A DNA stretch of 64,000 nt from Manis javanica (Eukaryota; Chordata; Mammalia; Pholidota; Manidae): positions 101,115,160 through 101,179,159 of the forward strand of contig NC_133160.1 of NCBI RefSeq assembly GCF_040802235.1, read 5' to 3'. The notes under the pieces are model-generated. The model did not search any database, was not told the DNA's origin, and saw only the letters and a program-made list of their open reading frames with translations. Numbering within the stretch: position 1 is the first letter of the stretch; every line of letters begins with the position of its first letter. Positions 35,545 through 46,085 of the stretch are shown here, one piece after another. A program made the position numbers and the translations under genes.

Positions 35545-36538
35545 CTCACTTTTAGTAACCATCATCTACTACAACTCTAAAGGCATAAGATGATATATTC
35601 TCTTTCCTTCACTTTCCAGGGCCCCAAAACCCTGAAAAGATGGAATGTACCTAAAGCTGCAACCCCAGTGGGCAGGACCAAAAGGACTCTTCTTATCCTT
35701 GTCCCTTCTTACAGTGCTTTGGAGTTGGAGGCATGGCAGGATTTATGCAGCCCAGAATGCAGTGGGCCATTTCGATTCCTTCCTAGAAGATCCTGCCCAG
35801 TTGCTTTCAGGAAGCTGCAATTCTCAAATGGATATTTACTGTTTTGAGGGGTGGGGATAGGGAAGTCTGCAATCTAGCTGCCTCATAAAGTAGTGCCTGC
35901 CCCTTTGAGGCATGGTAGACAGGGAAGACAAGGACTTTTCTTTCTTGAAAGACATTTACTTTCAATTAGAAATGATCATTCCATTTCTGGCAGCATAATG
36001 TAGGTGGTCTACCAACTATTTTCATTTTTCAATTGAGGTTTGTTTCCCTCCACAGATGGAATTCCTTTCCACCAATAGACTCAGAAATCCTACCATTTGG
36101 GGAGGGGGAATTGAGGTTTCATCTTTTCTGAAACATCACAGGTCTTTTCACTGACAGCTAGGAAAGACTCTTTGGGTTGTAAGTCAGATGTCCTTTAAAA
36201 TCTCATCATTTTCTCTTTACTTCTGCTGATTTGTTTTGGAAAAGACAGATTTAGGCACAGAATCTCTATTGGGACTATCAGTGAATCTGTAGTGGGATTT
36301 TTCTTTTCTCAAATTACTCAGACTTGTTAGAATTGGATTCCATATATCAATGCAAAAGTGTAGAGGTGAAGGGAAACACTGAACTCTTTGGGCTACAATC
36401 CTGTCATCCTATCCTGCAATCACAGAAGTCAGAGTGCGCACACAGTCCATAGCTCATGGGTCCCCAGTAATCCTGCCCGGTAGCAGAGTGAATACATGGT
36501 TATATTGTACAAATTTCTAATTTCACGTTTAAAATACT
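35545..36538. other. Intergenic, no feature recognised
   Basis: Open frames at 35590-35860 in two overlapping plus frames carry no recognisable domain. They are not flanked by convincing splice signals. Confidence 0.35.
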
Positions 36539-36540
36539 CA

Positions 36541-36978
36541 GCTACAATGGATGGAGGTAGAGGGTATTATGTTCAGTGAAATAAGTCAGGCGGAGAAAGA
36601 CAAGTACCAAATGATTTCCCTCATTTGTGGGCATAACAACAAAGCAAAACTGAAGGAACAAAACAGCAGCAGACTCACAGACTCCAAGAAGGGACTAGCG
36701 GTTACCCAAGGGAAGGGGGTTGGGGAGGGTGGTTGGGGAGGGAGGGAGAAGGGGATTAGGGGGCACTATAATTCGCTGTCACAATATAGGTCGGTCACAG
36801 GGAAGGCAGTACAGCACTGAGAAGACAAGTAATGACTCTAGCATCTTACTACACTGATGGACAGTGATAGCAATGGGGGGGGGTGAGGACTTGATAATAT
36901 GGGTGAATGTTGAAACCACAATGTTGTTCATGGGAAACTTTCACAAGATTGTATATCAATGATACTTTAATTTTAAAA
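36541..36978 (+). mobile_element. L1 3' end (ORF2 terminus plus 3' UTR)
   Basis: It starts in the last ORF2 codons (MEVEGIMFSEISQAEKDKYQMISLICG) and runs through the 3' UTR with a G-rich block at 36710-36765. The end variant, 'GATAATATGGGTGAATG' and 'GGGAAACTTTCACAAGATTG', differs from the other young L1s here, so it marks a different subfamily. An A-rich tail follows. I did not find a convincing target duplication. Confidence 0.85.
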
Positions 36979-36979
36979 A

Positions 36980-37255
36980 AGGAGGACAGGAGGGTCAGAG
37001 TCAGAGAAGGAGTGGCAACAGAATCAGGTTGGAGCAAGGCAGTTGCTCGCTCTGAAGAGGGAAGATTCCCAGTCAGGGAATGCAGGCACCTGCTGAAAGC
37101 TAGAGAAGGTGAGGAAGCTGATTCTGCTGTAGAGCTTCCGAAAGGAACACAATCCTGTTGACACCTTAACTTAGCCAGTGAAACCCATTTTGGAAGTCTG
37201 ACCTCCAAAACTATAAGATAATTAACTTGTGTTCTCTTAAGCCTCTAAAAAAAAT
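36980..37255 (+). mobile_element. MLT1-type LTR 3' portion
   Basis: 'GATTCTGCTGTAGAGCTTCC', 'AAAGGAACACAATCCTGTTG', 'ACACCTTAACTTAGCCAGTG', 'AAACCCATTTTGGAAGTC', 'GACCTCCAAAACTATAAGAT' are the 3' half of a MaLR LTR. It directly follows the L1 tail, which may have inserted into the LTR or replaced its 5' half. Confidence 0.7.
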
Positions 37256-37259
37256 TTTT

Positions 37260-38050
37260 TTCATCTAAAAATTGCATCCAATCAGGAGATTAAGCTTTGT
37301 AAGAACTGAAGTGGCTGAATAATAAACCTGATGAGCTTTATGATCCATGTGCCCATAAAGAATGGTTTTTAATTACACCATGGTGAGTAAGCTAAATTTT
37401 CATTTTCTTCTCCAAATGGCCATGAATTTTCTTTTTGTTAGAGAACGCTGATATTGAATACACGCAAATGCTAAAATCCAGCTGTTTTTCTTTGTAAGCA
37501 AAAACAAGCCTTAGTTTTAAGAAGCATATACATTTCTTTCACTCCACTGAAGTGCAACACTCAACAAATAACACTTGAATTAAAATCCAGTGAATGCTTT
37601 TCCTGTTCTTTCTCTCTATATATAGTCTTGTCCCTACTTTTGCAGCTGATACCCAGTAAATATCACCCAAAATATAATTTTTCAGATACGAAAATCAAAT
37701 TCCTTTATTTTGAATGGAGGGTTCATGATTAAAATTTCTTAACTTATGTAACTTTAATTATAGGTTTCATGAAGAAAAAAAACTGCAAATATCTATCTTA
37801 CATATTGAAAAAAACAGATTTTCAATTAGAAGATTGCTTAGAGCCACATGCACTTCACTAACTGCCACCAACTGAGCAAGGGCCATAAACCTGAAGTGCT
37901 TATTTCTAAGTATGAATGACATTATCAGGAAAGTTACATTGTCAAAATTGATTATTTGGGAGGATTTCTTCTTTGATACTGTACTTTATTATCTAAATTG
38001 AATGTATCTAATTGGAAATTTACAACCCTCTCAGCACCCATTTGGAAGCC
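37260..38050. other. Intergenic, no feature recognised
   Basis: AT-rich, with no repeat or gene that I can support. Confidence 0.4.
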
Positions 38051-38054
38051 AATT

Positions 38055-38447
38055 GTATTAGTTTACTAGGGCTACCATAACAAAGTCCCACAGACCAAGC
38101 AGCTTTAAAAACAAAAATTTATTTTCTTACAATTCTGGAGATAAGAAGTCTCCAGAGATCAAAGTGTTGGCAGGACTGGTCTCTTTTGAGGCTTCTCTCC
38201 TTGGCTTGTAGATGTCTGTCTTCTCCCTGTGTCTGTAAGTGGTCTTCCCTCTGTGTGTGTCTGTTCAATTTCCTCTCCTTAGAAGAATACCAGTCGTACT
38301 GAATTTGGGCCCATTCTAATGACCTTACTTTAACTTAACTGCTTCTATAAGATCGTATCTCCAAATAGTCACAGTCTAAAGCACTAGGGGTGAGGACTTC
38401 AACATATGAATTTTGGAGGAACACAACTCTTAGGCCTATTAACACTA
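38055..38447 (-). mobile_element. MLT1-type (ERVL-MaLR) solo LTR, antisense
   Basis: A nearly complete reverse MaLR LTR: 'TTGTATTAGTTTACTAGGGC', 'CCATAACAAAGTCCCACAG', 'CTTGGCTTGTAGATGTCTG', 'GTCTTCCCTCTGTGTGTGTC', 'CATTCTAATGACCTTACTTT', 'AACATATGAATTTTGGAGGA'. Confidence 0.9.
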
Positions 38448-38449
38448 TA

Positions 38450-38979
38450 AAAAAATACAGAAATAGCAAAATTAGAGCCACCAGATCAATAAATCATATT
38501 TAGTAAGAGTTTATTGCACATATAAGAAAAATTCTAAAAGTGGGAACTTTAATATTTTAAAACTGAGATGAAGCTCAGAGGTATGATGTTACAGATGGTG
38601 TAAAAAGTGAAAATGAGGAAGCTATCTAAACTTTAATATCTGGTCATTACAATGGGGGTTTCCACATAGCAGGCAATAAAAGTGATTATCTTATACCCTT
38701 TTTAGGAAAATGGCAAGTTTCTTTTGTGATAATAGAAGGCATTTACAAGAAATAACCTGAATTAACTTTTACTTATGTTTATGAAATAAGCTGAATTTAG
38801 TTTTGCTATGTGGCTTAACTGGCTTTGTCTGCCAGGGAATTTCCTGGTCTTCGGTTTGTACTTAATTTAACAACACTAATTCACAGATTTCCAACATTTT
38901 TCATTTGAGTCAGGTGAAACAAAGCAGTCCCAGATAATTGTTTCTACACAGAAAGATTATATCTGAATTATATTCAGAC
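38450..38979. other. Intergenic left flank of the provirus
   Basis: Unassigned AT-rich sequence. Its last five bases, 38980-38984 (TGGAG), form the left copy of the provirus target duplication. Confidence 0.45.
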
Positions 38980-38984
38980 TGGAG

Positions 38985-39285
38985 TGTGGGGAAGTTGGGG
39001 TCCCTAAGACCAGGATCCTCACTGAAATTAAACCACCTGATGATGTAACTGGCCTGTTGCTAGGCTACTGCTTCCACAGCTTCAGGAAATAAGCCATTAT
39101 TGTGCTATATAGAGAGCTTGGCCCAGTGCTCTGGGTGGAGGCAGAGACGTTAGTGTTCGATCTACCACCAGAGAACAAGCCAGGTAATAAACCCTTTCAC
39201 CCCAAAGAACATTCTGCTGTCAATTTCTTTGGTCACATTGAATCCATAGCAAACTTGCCCCGGACTGAAATCCATTGGCAAGGCA
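38985..39285 (+). repeat. 5' LTR of the provirus
   Basis: 301 bp, TG...CA ends. It has a TATA-like TATATA at 39106-39111 and an AATAAA at 39186-39191, so the U3/R/U5 order is preserved. A two-base spacer separates it from the primer-binding site. Confidence 0.9.
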
Positions 39286-39287
39286 AT

Positions 39288-39307
39288 TGGCGTAGTCAGC
39301 GGGATTC
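39288..39307 (+). other. Primer-binding site, tRNA-Ser type
   Basis: The site starts TGGCGTAGTC and ends GGATTC, matching the complement of the 3' end of tRNA-Ser (AGA type) with two mismatches. The match rests on my memory of the tRNA sequence. tRNA-Leu, the primer of HERV-L proper, fits far worse. Confidence 0.75.
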
Positions 39308-39329
39308 ATTGTTGACCAAGGAATAAGAC

Positions 39330-40460
39330 AAGCTGCCTTTATGGGAGGGGTGCTTCAGTGGGCTGCCCCTGTGAATGGGAAACAGTGGATAATCCCCCAA
39401 TGGGTATGTGGTCTGAGGTGGCTTGCCTCCTAGAGGACTGGGCCCCACCCCAGGACTGGAGGCAAGTGGAGATGACACCTGAGGCAGTAAGGGTGGCCCT
39501 TGGTATAGTAAGCAGATCCATTGAGAAGCAGAGTGCCTGTGAGGCAGCGGGGACTGTGGGATGGCTGCTTCTCACAGTATTAAGAAAGTCTACAGAGGAG
39601 ACCCAAGAAATGGCAACATGAGAATGCAAGCTGCAAAATTCTGTGGATTCCCTGAAGAAAGAGATGGCATTAATACGAGAGCACCAGCAGCAAGGTGCCA
39701 TTGGAGATGAGACGGCAGCGCTGCCAGGTGTTCTCAAGGAGGAAGAGGCCATCAAGGAAAAAGACAAACTCCTGAGGGAAGCACAGGCATAGGAGGTATG
39801 AACGTCAGCTGCGCAGCATTGAGGTGAAGGTAAGAGAGCTTCTGAAGACTGAGGTAGCATTGCTGTGAGGCACAGTAGAAATGGTAAAGGTTGTAGCAGA
39901 GGAGGTACTTGGGGGAGGGGAGAGAAAGGTGCCATCAGCTCCAGAAATGGAGGAGCTGGAGAGGGATGAAGGGGTGGTGCAGGAGGCACTGGCACCTCCT
40001 GTATTGAAAGCACACCCAGTGGTTGTAAAGAAAATAAAGACCCAGCAGCTGAAAGTTCCCCAAGGAGAGGAGCAGCCCCCTCACCAGGTCGTGGCGCACT
40101 CTATGGTCTGCTCCTTTACTCAGGCTGAGCTGGTGGATTTGGGCTCCTGCTTTAGACAGAAGCCCTCAGAGTCAATATCAGCTTGGCTCCTGCATCTGTG
40201 GGACGTAGGGGTGGATGGAATTGTTCTGTCAGGATCAGAGATGGGAAAGCTGGCTTCCCTGACAGTGCAGCCTGCCTTGAAGCAGCGATTACAAAATGCA
40301 CATCAGACCCCAGAGAGTCACTCCCTGCTCGATAGGCTTATGGCTGCACTTCATGCTGTGTGGCCCAATCAGGATGATCTGCCATCCTCTCCTGTTAGAT
40401 GGCAGACATATGCTGAACTCCAACAGGTGCTACAAGAGCTAGGCATAAGAAATGCCATCT
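39330..40460 (+). pseudogene. gag remnant, 5' part (matrix/coiled coil and capsid)
   Basis: The region encodes ERVL-like Gag in pieces. 39358-39621 contains a LEDWAPPQDW motif. A Glu/Lys-rich coiled-coil stretch follows, broken by stops near 39621, 39790 and 39868. From 39881 a longer open piece includes a capsid-like FRQKPSESISAWLLHLWDVG segment resembling the retroviral major homology area. The last open frame runs on into the nested L1 from 40461, so its C-terminus to 40540 is L1-derived and not viral. Gag resumes at 41707 after the insertion. Confidence 0.7.
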
Positions 40461-41692
40461 CCAAAAATCTCTTGGACATAAACACGAGCGACTTCTTCAT
40501 GAACATATCTCCCCGGCAAGGGAAACAAAAGCAAAAATAAACAAGTGGGACTATATCAAGCTGAAAAGCTTCTGTACAGCAAAGGACACCATCAACAAAA
40601 CAAAAAGGTACCCTACAGTATGGGAGATTATATTCATAAATGACAGATCCGATAAAGGGTTCACATCCAAAATATATAAAAAGCTCATGTACCTCAACAA
40701 ACAAAAAGTGAATAATACAATTAAAAAATGGGCAGAGGAGCTGAAGAGACAGTTCTCCAAAGAAGAAATTAAGATGGCCAACAGACACATGAAAAGATGC
40801 TCCACAATGCTTGTCATCAGAGAAATGCAAATTAAAACTCCAATGAGATATCACCTCACACCAGTAAGGATTGCCACCATCCAAAAGACAAACAGCAACA
40901 AATATTGGCGAGGTTGTGGAGAAAGGGGAACCCTCCTACACTGCTGGTGGGAATGTAAATTAGTTCAACCATTGTAGAAAGCAGTATCTAGGTTCCTCAG
41001 AATGCTCAAAATAGAAATACTATTTGACCCAGGAATTCCACTTCTAGGAATTTACCCTAAGAATGTAGCACTCCAGTTTGAAAAAGACAGATGCACCCCT
41101 ATGTTTATCACTGCACTATTTACAATAGCCAAGAAATGAAAGCAACCTAAGTGTCCATCAACAGATGAATGGATAAAGAAGATGTGGTACATAAACACAA
41201 TGGAATATTATTCAGCCATAAGAAGAAAACAAATCCTACCATTTGAAACAACATGGATGGAGCTAGAGGGTATTATGCTCAGTGAAATAAGCCAGGCAGA
41301 GAAAAACAAGTACCAAATGATTTCACTCATATGTGGAGTATAAGAACAAAGAAAAACTGAAGGAACAAAACGGCAGCAGACTCATAGAACCCAAGAATGG
41401 ACTAACGGTTACCAAAGGGAAAGGGACTGGGCAGGAGATGTAGGAAGGGAGGGATAAGGGCAGGGAAAAAGAAAGGGGGCCTTACGATTAGCATGTATAA
41501 TGTGTGTGGGGGGGTCATAGGGAGGGATGTGCAACACAGAAGACAAGTAGTGAGTCTACACCATTTTACTATACTGATGGACAGTGACTGTAATGGGGTG
41601 TGTCGGGAGAGACTTGGTGAAAGGGGAGTCTAGTAACCATAATGTTCTTCATGTAATTGTAGATTAATGATAATAAAATGAATTTAAAAAAA
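40461..41692 (+). mobile_element. L1 3' end nested in the provirus gag
   Basis: A 1.23-kb L1 terminus runs from ORF2 ([13 protein letters not shown]) through the Cys-rich end ([20 protein letters not shown] near 40915-40977) and a 3' UTR to an A-rich tail. The target duplication AAGAAATGCCATCT is at 40447-40460 and 41693-41706. It therefore inserted after the provirus. The ORF2 part has several stops. Confidence 0.95.
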
Positions 41693-41706
41693 AAGAAATG
41701 CCATCT

Positions 41707-42125
41707 ATAGTCCAGACAATTATGACCCAGATGAAGAGATTTTCACTACTGGGATGAGAAATATTGTACTGCAAATGGCTCCTACATCCCTCTTTGTGTC
41801 TCCAGTGGCCATTCTTTCTGCTCACTTAGGGTGTCCCATAAGCGAGGTGACACATACAGTAGCAGACTTAGGAGAGGCTGAAGCAATGAGAGTCTGGAAA
41901 GAAATAAGTCCTGTTACTCACAAGAAGAATTTACAGGGCCCTATGAAGGTTACAAGGACCCAGATGTGGGTTGATTTAATATGGGCAGGAGCAGATGGAA
42001 GGAAATTAGATTGGAAGTCAAATAGCATCTTATTAGTGCTATGGCAACAGCTGAATTCAGAGCAGCAGTTCCAGCCATTAAGACCAAAGAGGCAGAGGTC
42101 ACAAGTCCAGCCTGTGTGTTTGTAA
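41707..42125 (+). pseudogene. gag remnant, 3' part
   Basis: After the nested L1, one open piece (41754-42125) continues the internal region up to the start of protease-like sequence. I see no clear Cys-His nucleocapsid knuckle. Placement between capsid and protease makes a Gag C-terminus the likely identity. Confidence 0.5.
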
Positions 42126-43345
42126 GAATTCCTGCTGGAAAGTAAGCCAATCAGAGTGGAAAAAGCCCGAATCCCTTTGGGAATAGGGCATCTACCCCCA
42201 AAGGAGTATACTGTGTATATATCTCCTATTCCTGAGTATATTTGGGGGATTGATATCCTGCAGGGTCTATGGTTGCAGACTACTGCAGGTGAGTTCAGAC
42301 TGAGAGTACGTGTGGTGAAGGCAGTTCTGAGGGGACATGCTAGGCACCCACCCATAAGTTTGCCTGTGCCTCGGTGGATGACTAATACCAAACACTACAA
42401 ACTGCCTGAAGGGCATAAAGAGATTGGAGAAACTCTCCAGGAGCTGAAAAAGGTGGGTGTTATAAAGCCCACCCATAGTCCTTTCAATTCCCTAGTGTGG
42501 CTGGCCAGTAAAAGAAGCCAGATTGCTCCTGGAATATGACTGTGGATTACAGAGAACTGAATAAGGTCATACCCCCTATGCACACTGCTGTCCCCTCTAT
42601 TGCAGGCTTGATGGATACCCTCAGCCATGAACTAGGAACATACCATTATGTGGTAGATCTTGCTAATGCCTTCTTTTCCATTGACAAAAGTTCAGGAACA
42701 ATTTGCCTTCATGTGGGAAGGACGGCAATGGACTTCCACCATCCTCCCATAGGAATACCTCCATAGCCCCACCATCTGTCATGGACTTGTAGCCCAGGAT
42801 TTGGTTACATGGGAGAAACTGCCAATGGTGTGACTGTGCCATTATACTGATGATGTCATGCTCACATCTGATTCTCTTTCAGATCTAGAAGGTACAGCAC
42901 CTAGACTGCTGCAACATTTACAGGAGAAAGAATGGGCTGTGAACAGCAGCAAGGTTCAGGGACCTGCTCTGCCGGTCAAATTCTTGGGGGTCATCTGGTC
43001 GGGTAAGACCAAAGTGATACCAGAAGCAGTTATATATAAAGTCCAGGCCTCTCCCTACCCCCACAATCGTAGCATTGCTACAGGAGTTTTGGGGTCTTCT
43101 AGGCTACTGGAGAGTGTTTATCCCACACATGGCACAAATTCTGAAGCCCTTATACTGGTTGATACAAAAGGGCGTCAGGTGGGACTAGGATGAGACATGT
43201 TCATGTGTCTTTACTACAATAAAACAGGAAGTCAAGGCCATGCAGGCCTTGAGTGTGATAGACCCATCAAGGCCCTGTGAGCTGGACGTTCATGTTACTA
43301 AAGATGGTTATGGCTGGGTTCTCTGGCAGTGGCTTGAATAAACTC
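42126..43345 (+). pseudogene. pro/RT remnant of pol
   Basis: The protease end is suggested by EYIWGIDILQGL at about 42235. The RT fingers follow (KKVGVIKPTHSPFNS near 42450-42490). A stop at 42537 and a frame change precede TVDYRELNK and VDLANAFFS (about 42651-42680). The catalytic box reads YTDD at 42843-42854, so the active-site aspartates persist. KFLGVIWSG follows near 42978. Further frame breaks lie near 42766 and 43190. Non-functional. Confidence 0.85.
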
Positions 43346-44140
43346 GCCAACCTGTTGGATTCTGGTCACAACTCTGGAAAGGGGCAGAAGTACAATACAC
43401 TTTGATAGAAAAACAACTAGCTGCCATGTATCATGCCTTGCTGGATACAGAACCCATCACTGGAATGGCCCCAATAAAGGTAATAACCACCTATCCCATC
43501 TTGGAGTGGGTACAAGACTGGACCCAAAAACCAAAGAGTGGTGTTGCACAAACACCCATACTAGCCAAGTGGGGTGCTTACCTACATCAGTGTAGTGCCC
43601 TCTCTAGTAGCCCCTTGAGTGAAGAACTCCAATGCATGTTGGGGCTGGTGACATATACTAGTGAAAAGCGGGAAGAACTTGCTTTTGAACCGTTAGTAAC
43701 AGAGAGTCCCTATTGGGAGGGAAGAGCCCCTATACCCGAAGAAGCATGGTACATATATGGCTCCAGCCATGGGCAGCCCCAAAAATGGAGGGCCATGGCT
43801 TTCCATCCTAAGACTGAGACAATATGGATGGAAGATGGTGAGGGGAAGAACAGCCAATGGGCAGAGTTGTGAGCTGTGTGGCTTGTGATCAGCCAGGAGC
43901 CCTTCCCTATAGTTGTCTGCACTAATAGGGGGCTGTCTATCAGGGCTTGACCCTGTGGCTGCCAACCTGGTACCATGCCAGCTGGCTGGTGGGTTACCGA
44001 CCCCTTTGGTGGCAAGAATTGTGGCAAGACTTATGGGCCTGTGGTCAGACTAAAATAATTACAGTATACCATGTGACAGGTCATTTGCCACTGTCATCCC
44101 CAGGAAATGATGAGGCAGATAAATTGGCCCAGATGTGTTG
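43346..44140 (+). pseudogene. RT connection and RNase H remnant
   Basis: The piece 43402-43872 covers the connection domain and the RNase H start (YIYGSS where the family usually has a D at the catalytic position). The end GNDEADKLAQ lies near 44107-44136. A stop at 43872 and a frame shift separate the two parts. The change at the first catalytic position would inactivate RNase H even without the breaks. Confidence 0.75.
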
Positions 44141-45320
44141 GTTAGAAGAAAAGCCTGCCTCTGATATAGACCAATGGCTACATCAGCGTTTGTTGCATGT
44201 GGGGCAAAAGACAATGTGGGCTGTAGCCGTCAGTGGGGCTTGCCTTTGACCTTCGAAGAAGTTAGTAGAGCCTGGCAGGAGTGTGTCGTGACCTCCAAAA
44301 GGGACTTATACCAAGTTCCACAACAACATGGGACAATAACTGAGGGGCCTATACCCCTCATCAGGTGGCAGATAGACTATATTGAACCTCTACCTGTGTC
44401 AGAGGATATTGGTATGCAATGACTTGTGTGGACACAGCTACTGGACTTCTGGTTGCTTTTCCTACCCATTGTACAGACCAGTAGGTGACCAAAAGAGGCC
44501 TGGAGCATCTCTTTGCTGCCCATGGCTGACCACAGATAATTGAGAGTGATCAGGGCCCCCATTTTACTGGACATACATGGCAAGAATGGGTGTGACAGCT
44601 GGGAATCAAATGGAAGTTTCATGTGCCATACAATCCTATCACAACAGGCATGATAGAGAGGCACAGTGGCTTGTTAAAATCTGGACTAATGTAAGATACT
44701 AATAGTCTGCGGGGGGGGATGGTCAGTGCACTTATGGACCATGCTACAGTGTTTGGAAGGGAGCCCTGAGCCCCATAGACATGTTTACACATATGGCTGT
44801 GTCCCCTATACAACTGCAAGTACAAACCGAGGAAGAATCACTGAAGCCAAGGTTCAGCCACCAGAATAACATCTTGCTGCCAGCACCAACTGTACTGAAC
44901 CCAGAGACTCCATTGAGTGGAGGTGGTCTTGGACCTTTTGACAAATGGACCAGTGATGGCTGGCTCTCCTGGCACCTTGGGGATAAGGCCTGGAAGCTGG
45001 CCTCCTGTGTATTCCTGGAATAACAGCAGAGTGGCTTCCAAAGGTCACAGTAGTATATCCTGAACAGCCAGAAGGTAGGAGCATCTTACTGGGGTTATGT
45101 TTTATCATTATGGCCAGTGCATGCACCTCCAGAAGCACTATATATAGACCCTTCAGTAACCCCCATGGGGAAAGGAGTAAAAGTACGGTATACTAGACCT
45201 GGGAGGGACCTCCTTCCTGCTACAGTCCTATCACAGGACCACTCTCTTGCATGCATCCCACCTGATGGACAAGATTTGCCTATGTTGGTTGCATTAAAAC
45301 ATGGGTCTTATCACCCCTAA
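44141..45320 (+). pseudogene. Integrase remnant
   Basis: An HHCC-type N-terminus (DQWLHQRLLHVGQ near 44168) is followed by the core: IDYIEPLP near 44370, ESDQGPHFTGH near 44542 and MIERHSGLLK near 44650. These carry the D, D and E positions in order. A C-terminal basic piece (GRDLLPATVLSQD near 45203) ends at about 45318. Stops at 44248, 44484, 44528, 44597 and elsewhere prevent translation. Confidence 0.8.
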
Positions 45321-45335
45321 AGTCTTTGTGGATTG

Positions 45336-45421
45336 GGAACTTCCTCTGGCTTGAGGATTATTATAATTTTTGTTATTAGGAATCTCCTCTGGCTTGATGA
45401 TTATTATAATTTCTGTTATTA
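45336..45421. repeat. Imperfect 43-bp tandem duplication in the provirus 3' region
   Basis: Copies at 45336-45378 and 45379-45421 differ at a few positions. Each starts GGAA and ends TTTNTGTTATTA (N differs). It lies between integrase and the polypurine tract. Confidence 0.85.
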
Positions 45422-45540
45422 TCTCTAGGTTGTTGTTATCTTCTCTTGCTATTATGGAATCCGGTTACAGTGCTCCAGCTTTCTTTCACAGGGACCATTG
45501 CAGAAGATTGAAAGCATGTAGATTGTAAGGCAAGAATCCT

Positions 45541-45552
45541 GGAGGGGTGGAG
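45541..45552 (+). other. Polypurine tract
   Basis: A purine-rich GGAGGGGTGGAG lies immediately before the 3' LTR, the expected plus-strand primer site. Confidence 0.75.
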
Positions 45553-45853
45553 TGTGGGGAAGTTGGGGTTCCTATGGTCAGGATCCTCACTGTCCTTAAA
45601 CCACCTGATGATGTAACTGGCCTGTTGCTAGGCTGCTGCTTCCACACCTTTAGGCAATTAGCCATTATTGTGTTATATAGAGAGCTCGGCCCAGTGCTCT
45701 GGGTGGAGGCAGAGATCCTGGTGTTTAACCTACCACCAGAGAACAAGCTGGGTAATAAACCCTGTCACCCCAAAGAACATTCTGCTGTCAATTTCTTTGG
45801 TCACATTGAATCCATAGCAAACTTGCCCAGGGCTGAAACCCATTGGCAGGACA
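45553..45853 (+). repeat. 3' LTR of the provirus
   Basis: 301 bp, colinear with the 5' LTR without indels; TG...CA ends. The TATA-like and AATAAA-type elements are retained. Roughly 29 substitutions separate it from the 5' LTR by eye. Confidence 0.9.
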
Positions 45854-45858
45854 TGGAG

Positions 45859-46085
45859 TCAGATCACAGCACAGGCAAAGGCTGTTTGGGGACACCCAGA
45901 TGCTTATCTTTAAGGATGGCAAATATTTGGACCAATAAATCTCACAACTCTGAGGATTTCAAAGTCCTATCAAGGATAATGGGGTCTTAGATTTAATGGA
46001 AATTATAAACACTTAACATATGTGAAGCTTTGGTTAGATATACCTGAACTTTTATACCTGAGTCCTTCTGTTTGATTTCCCAGAC
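45859..46085. other. Right flank of the provirus, no feature recognised
   Basis: A short unassigned stretch between the provirus target duplication and the next LTR. Confidence 0.4.

Larger units (their letters stand above)
38985..45853 (+). mobile_element. Endogenous retrovirus, ERVL/HERV-S-like (class III), with nested L1
   Basis: Two 301-bp LTRs (TGTGGGGAAG...CA) bound an internal region with gag, pro, RT, RNase H and integrase in order. No env lies between integrase and the 3' LTR, as is usual for ERVL. A 5-bp duplication TGGAG flanks it (38980-38984 and 45854-45858). The primer-binding site at 39288-39307 agrees at 18 of 20 positions with the complement of tRNA-Ser, a feature of the HERV-S/HERV18 group. 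All genes carry stops and frameshifts, and an L1 interrupts gag. By eye the LTRs differ at about 29 of 301 positions, so integration is old but far younger than the MaLR LTRs around it. Family name is inference; the structure is read directly. Confidence 0.9.

Noticed and set aside
39339-40013. 224-codon minus-strand frame with Pro/Leu/Ser composition
   Set aside because: Antisense shadow of the provirus gag coiled-coil region.
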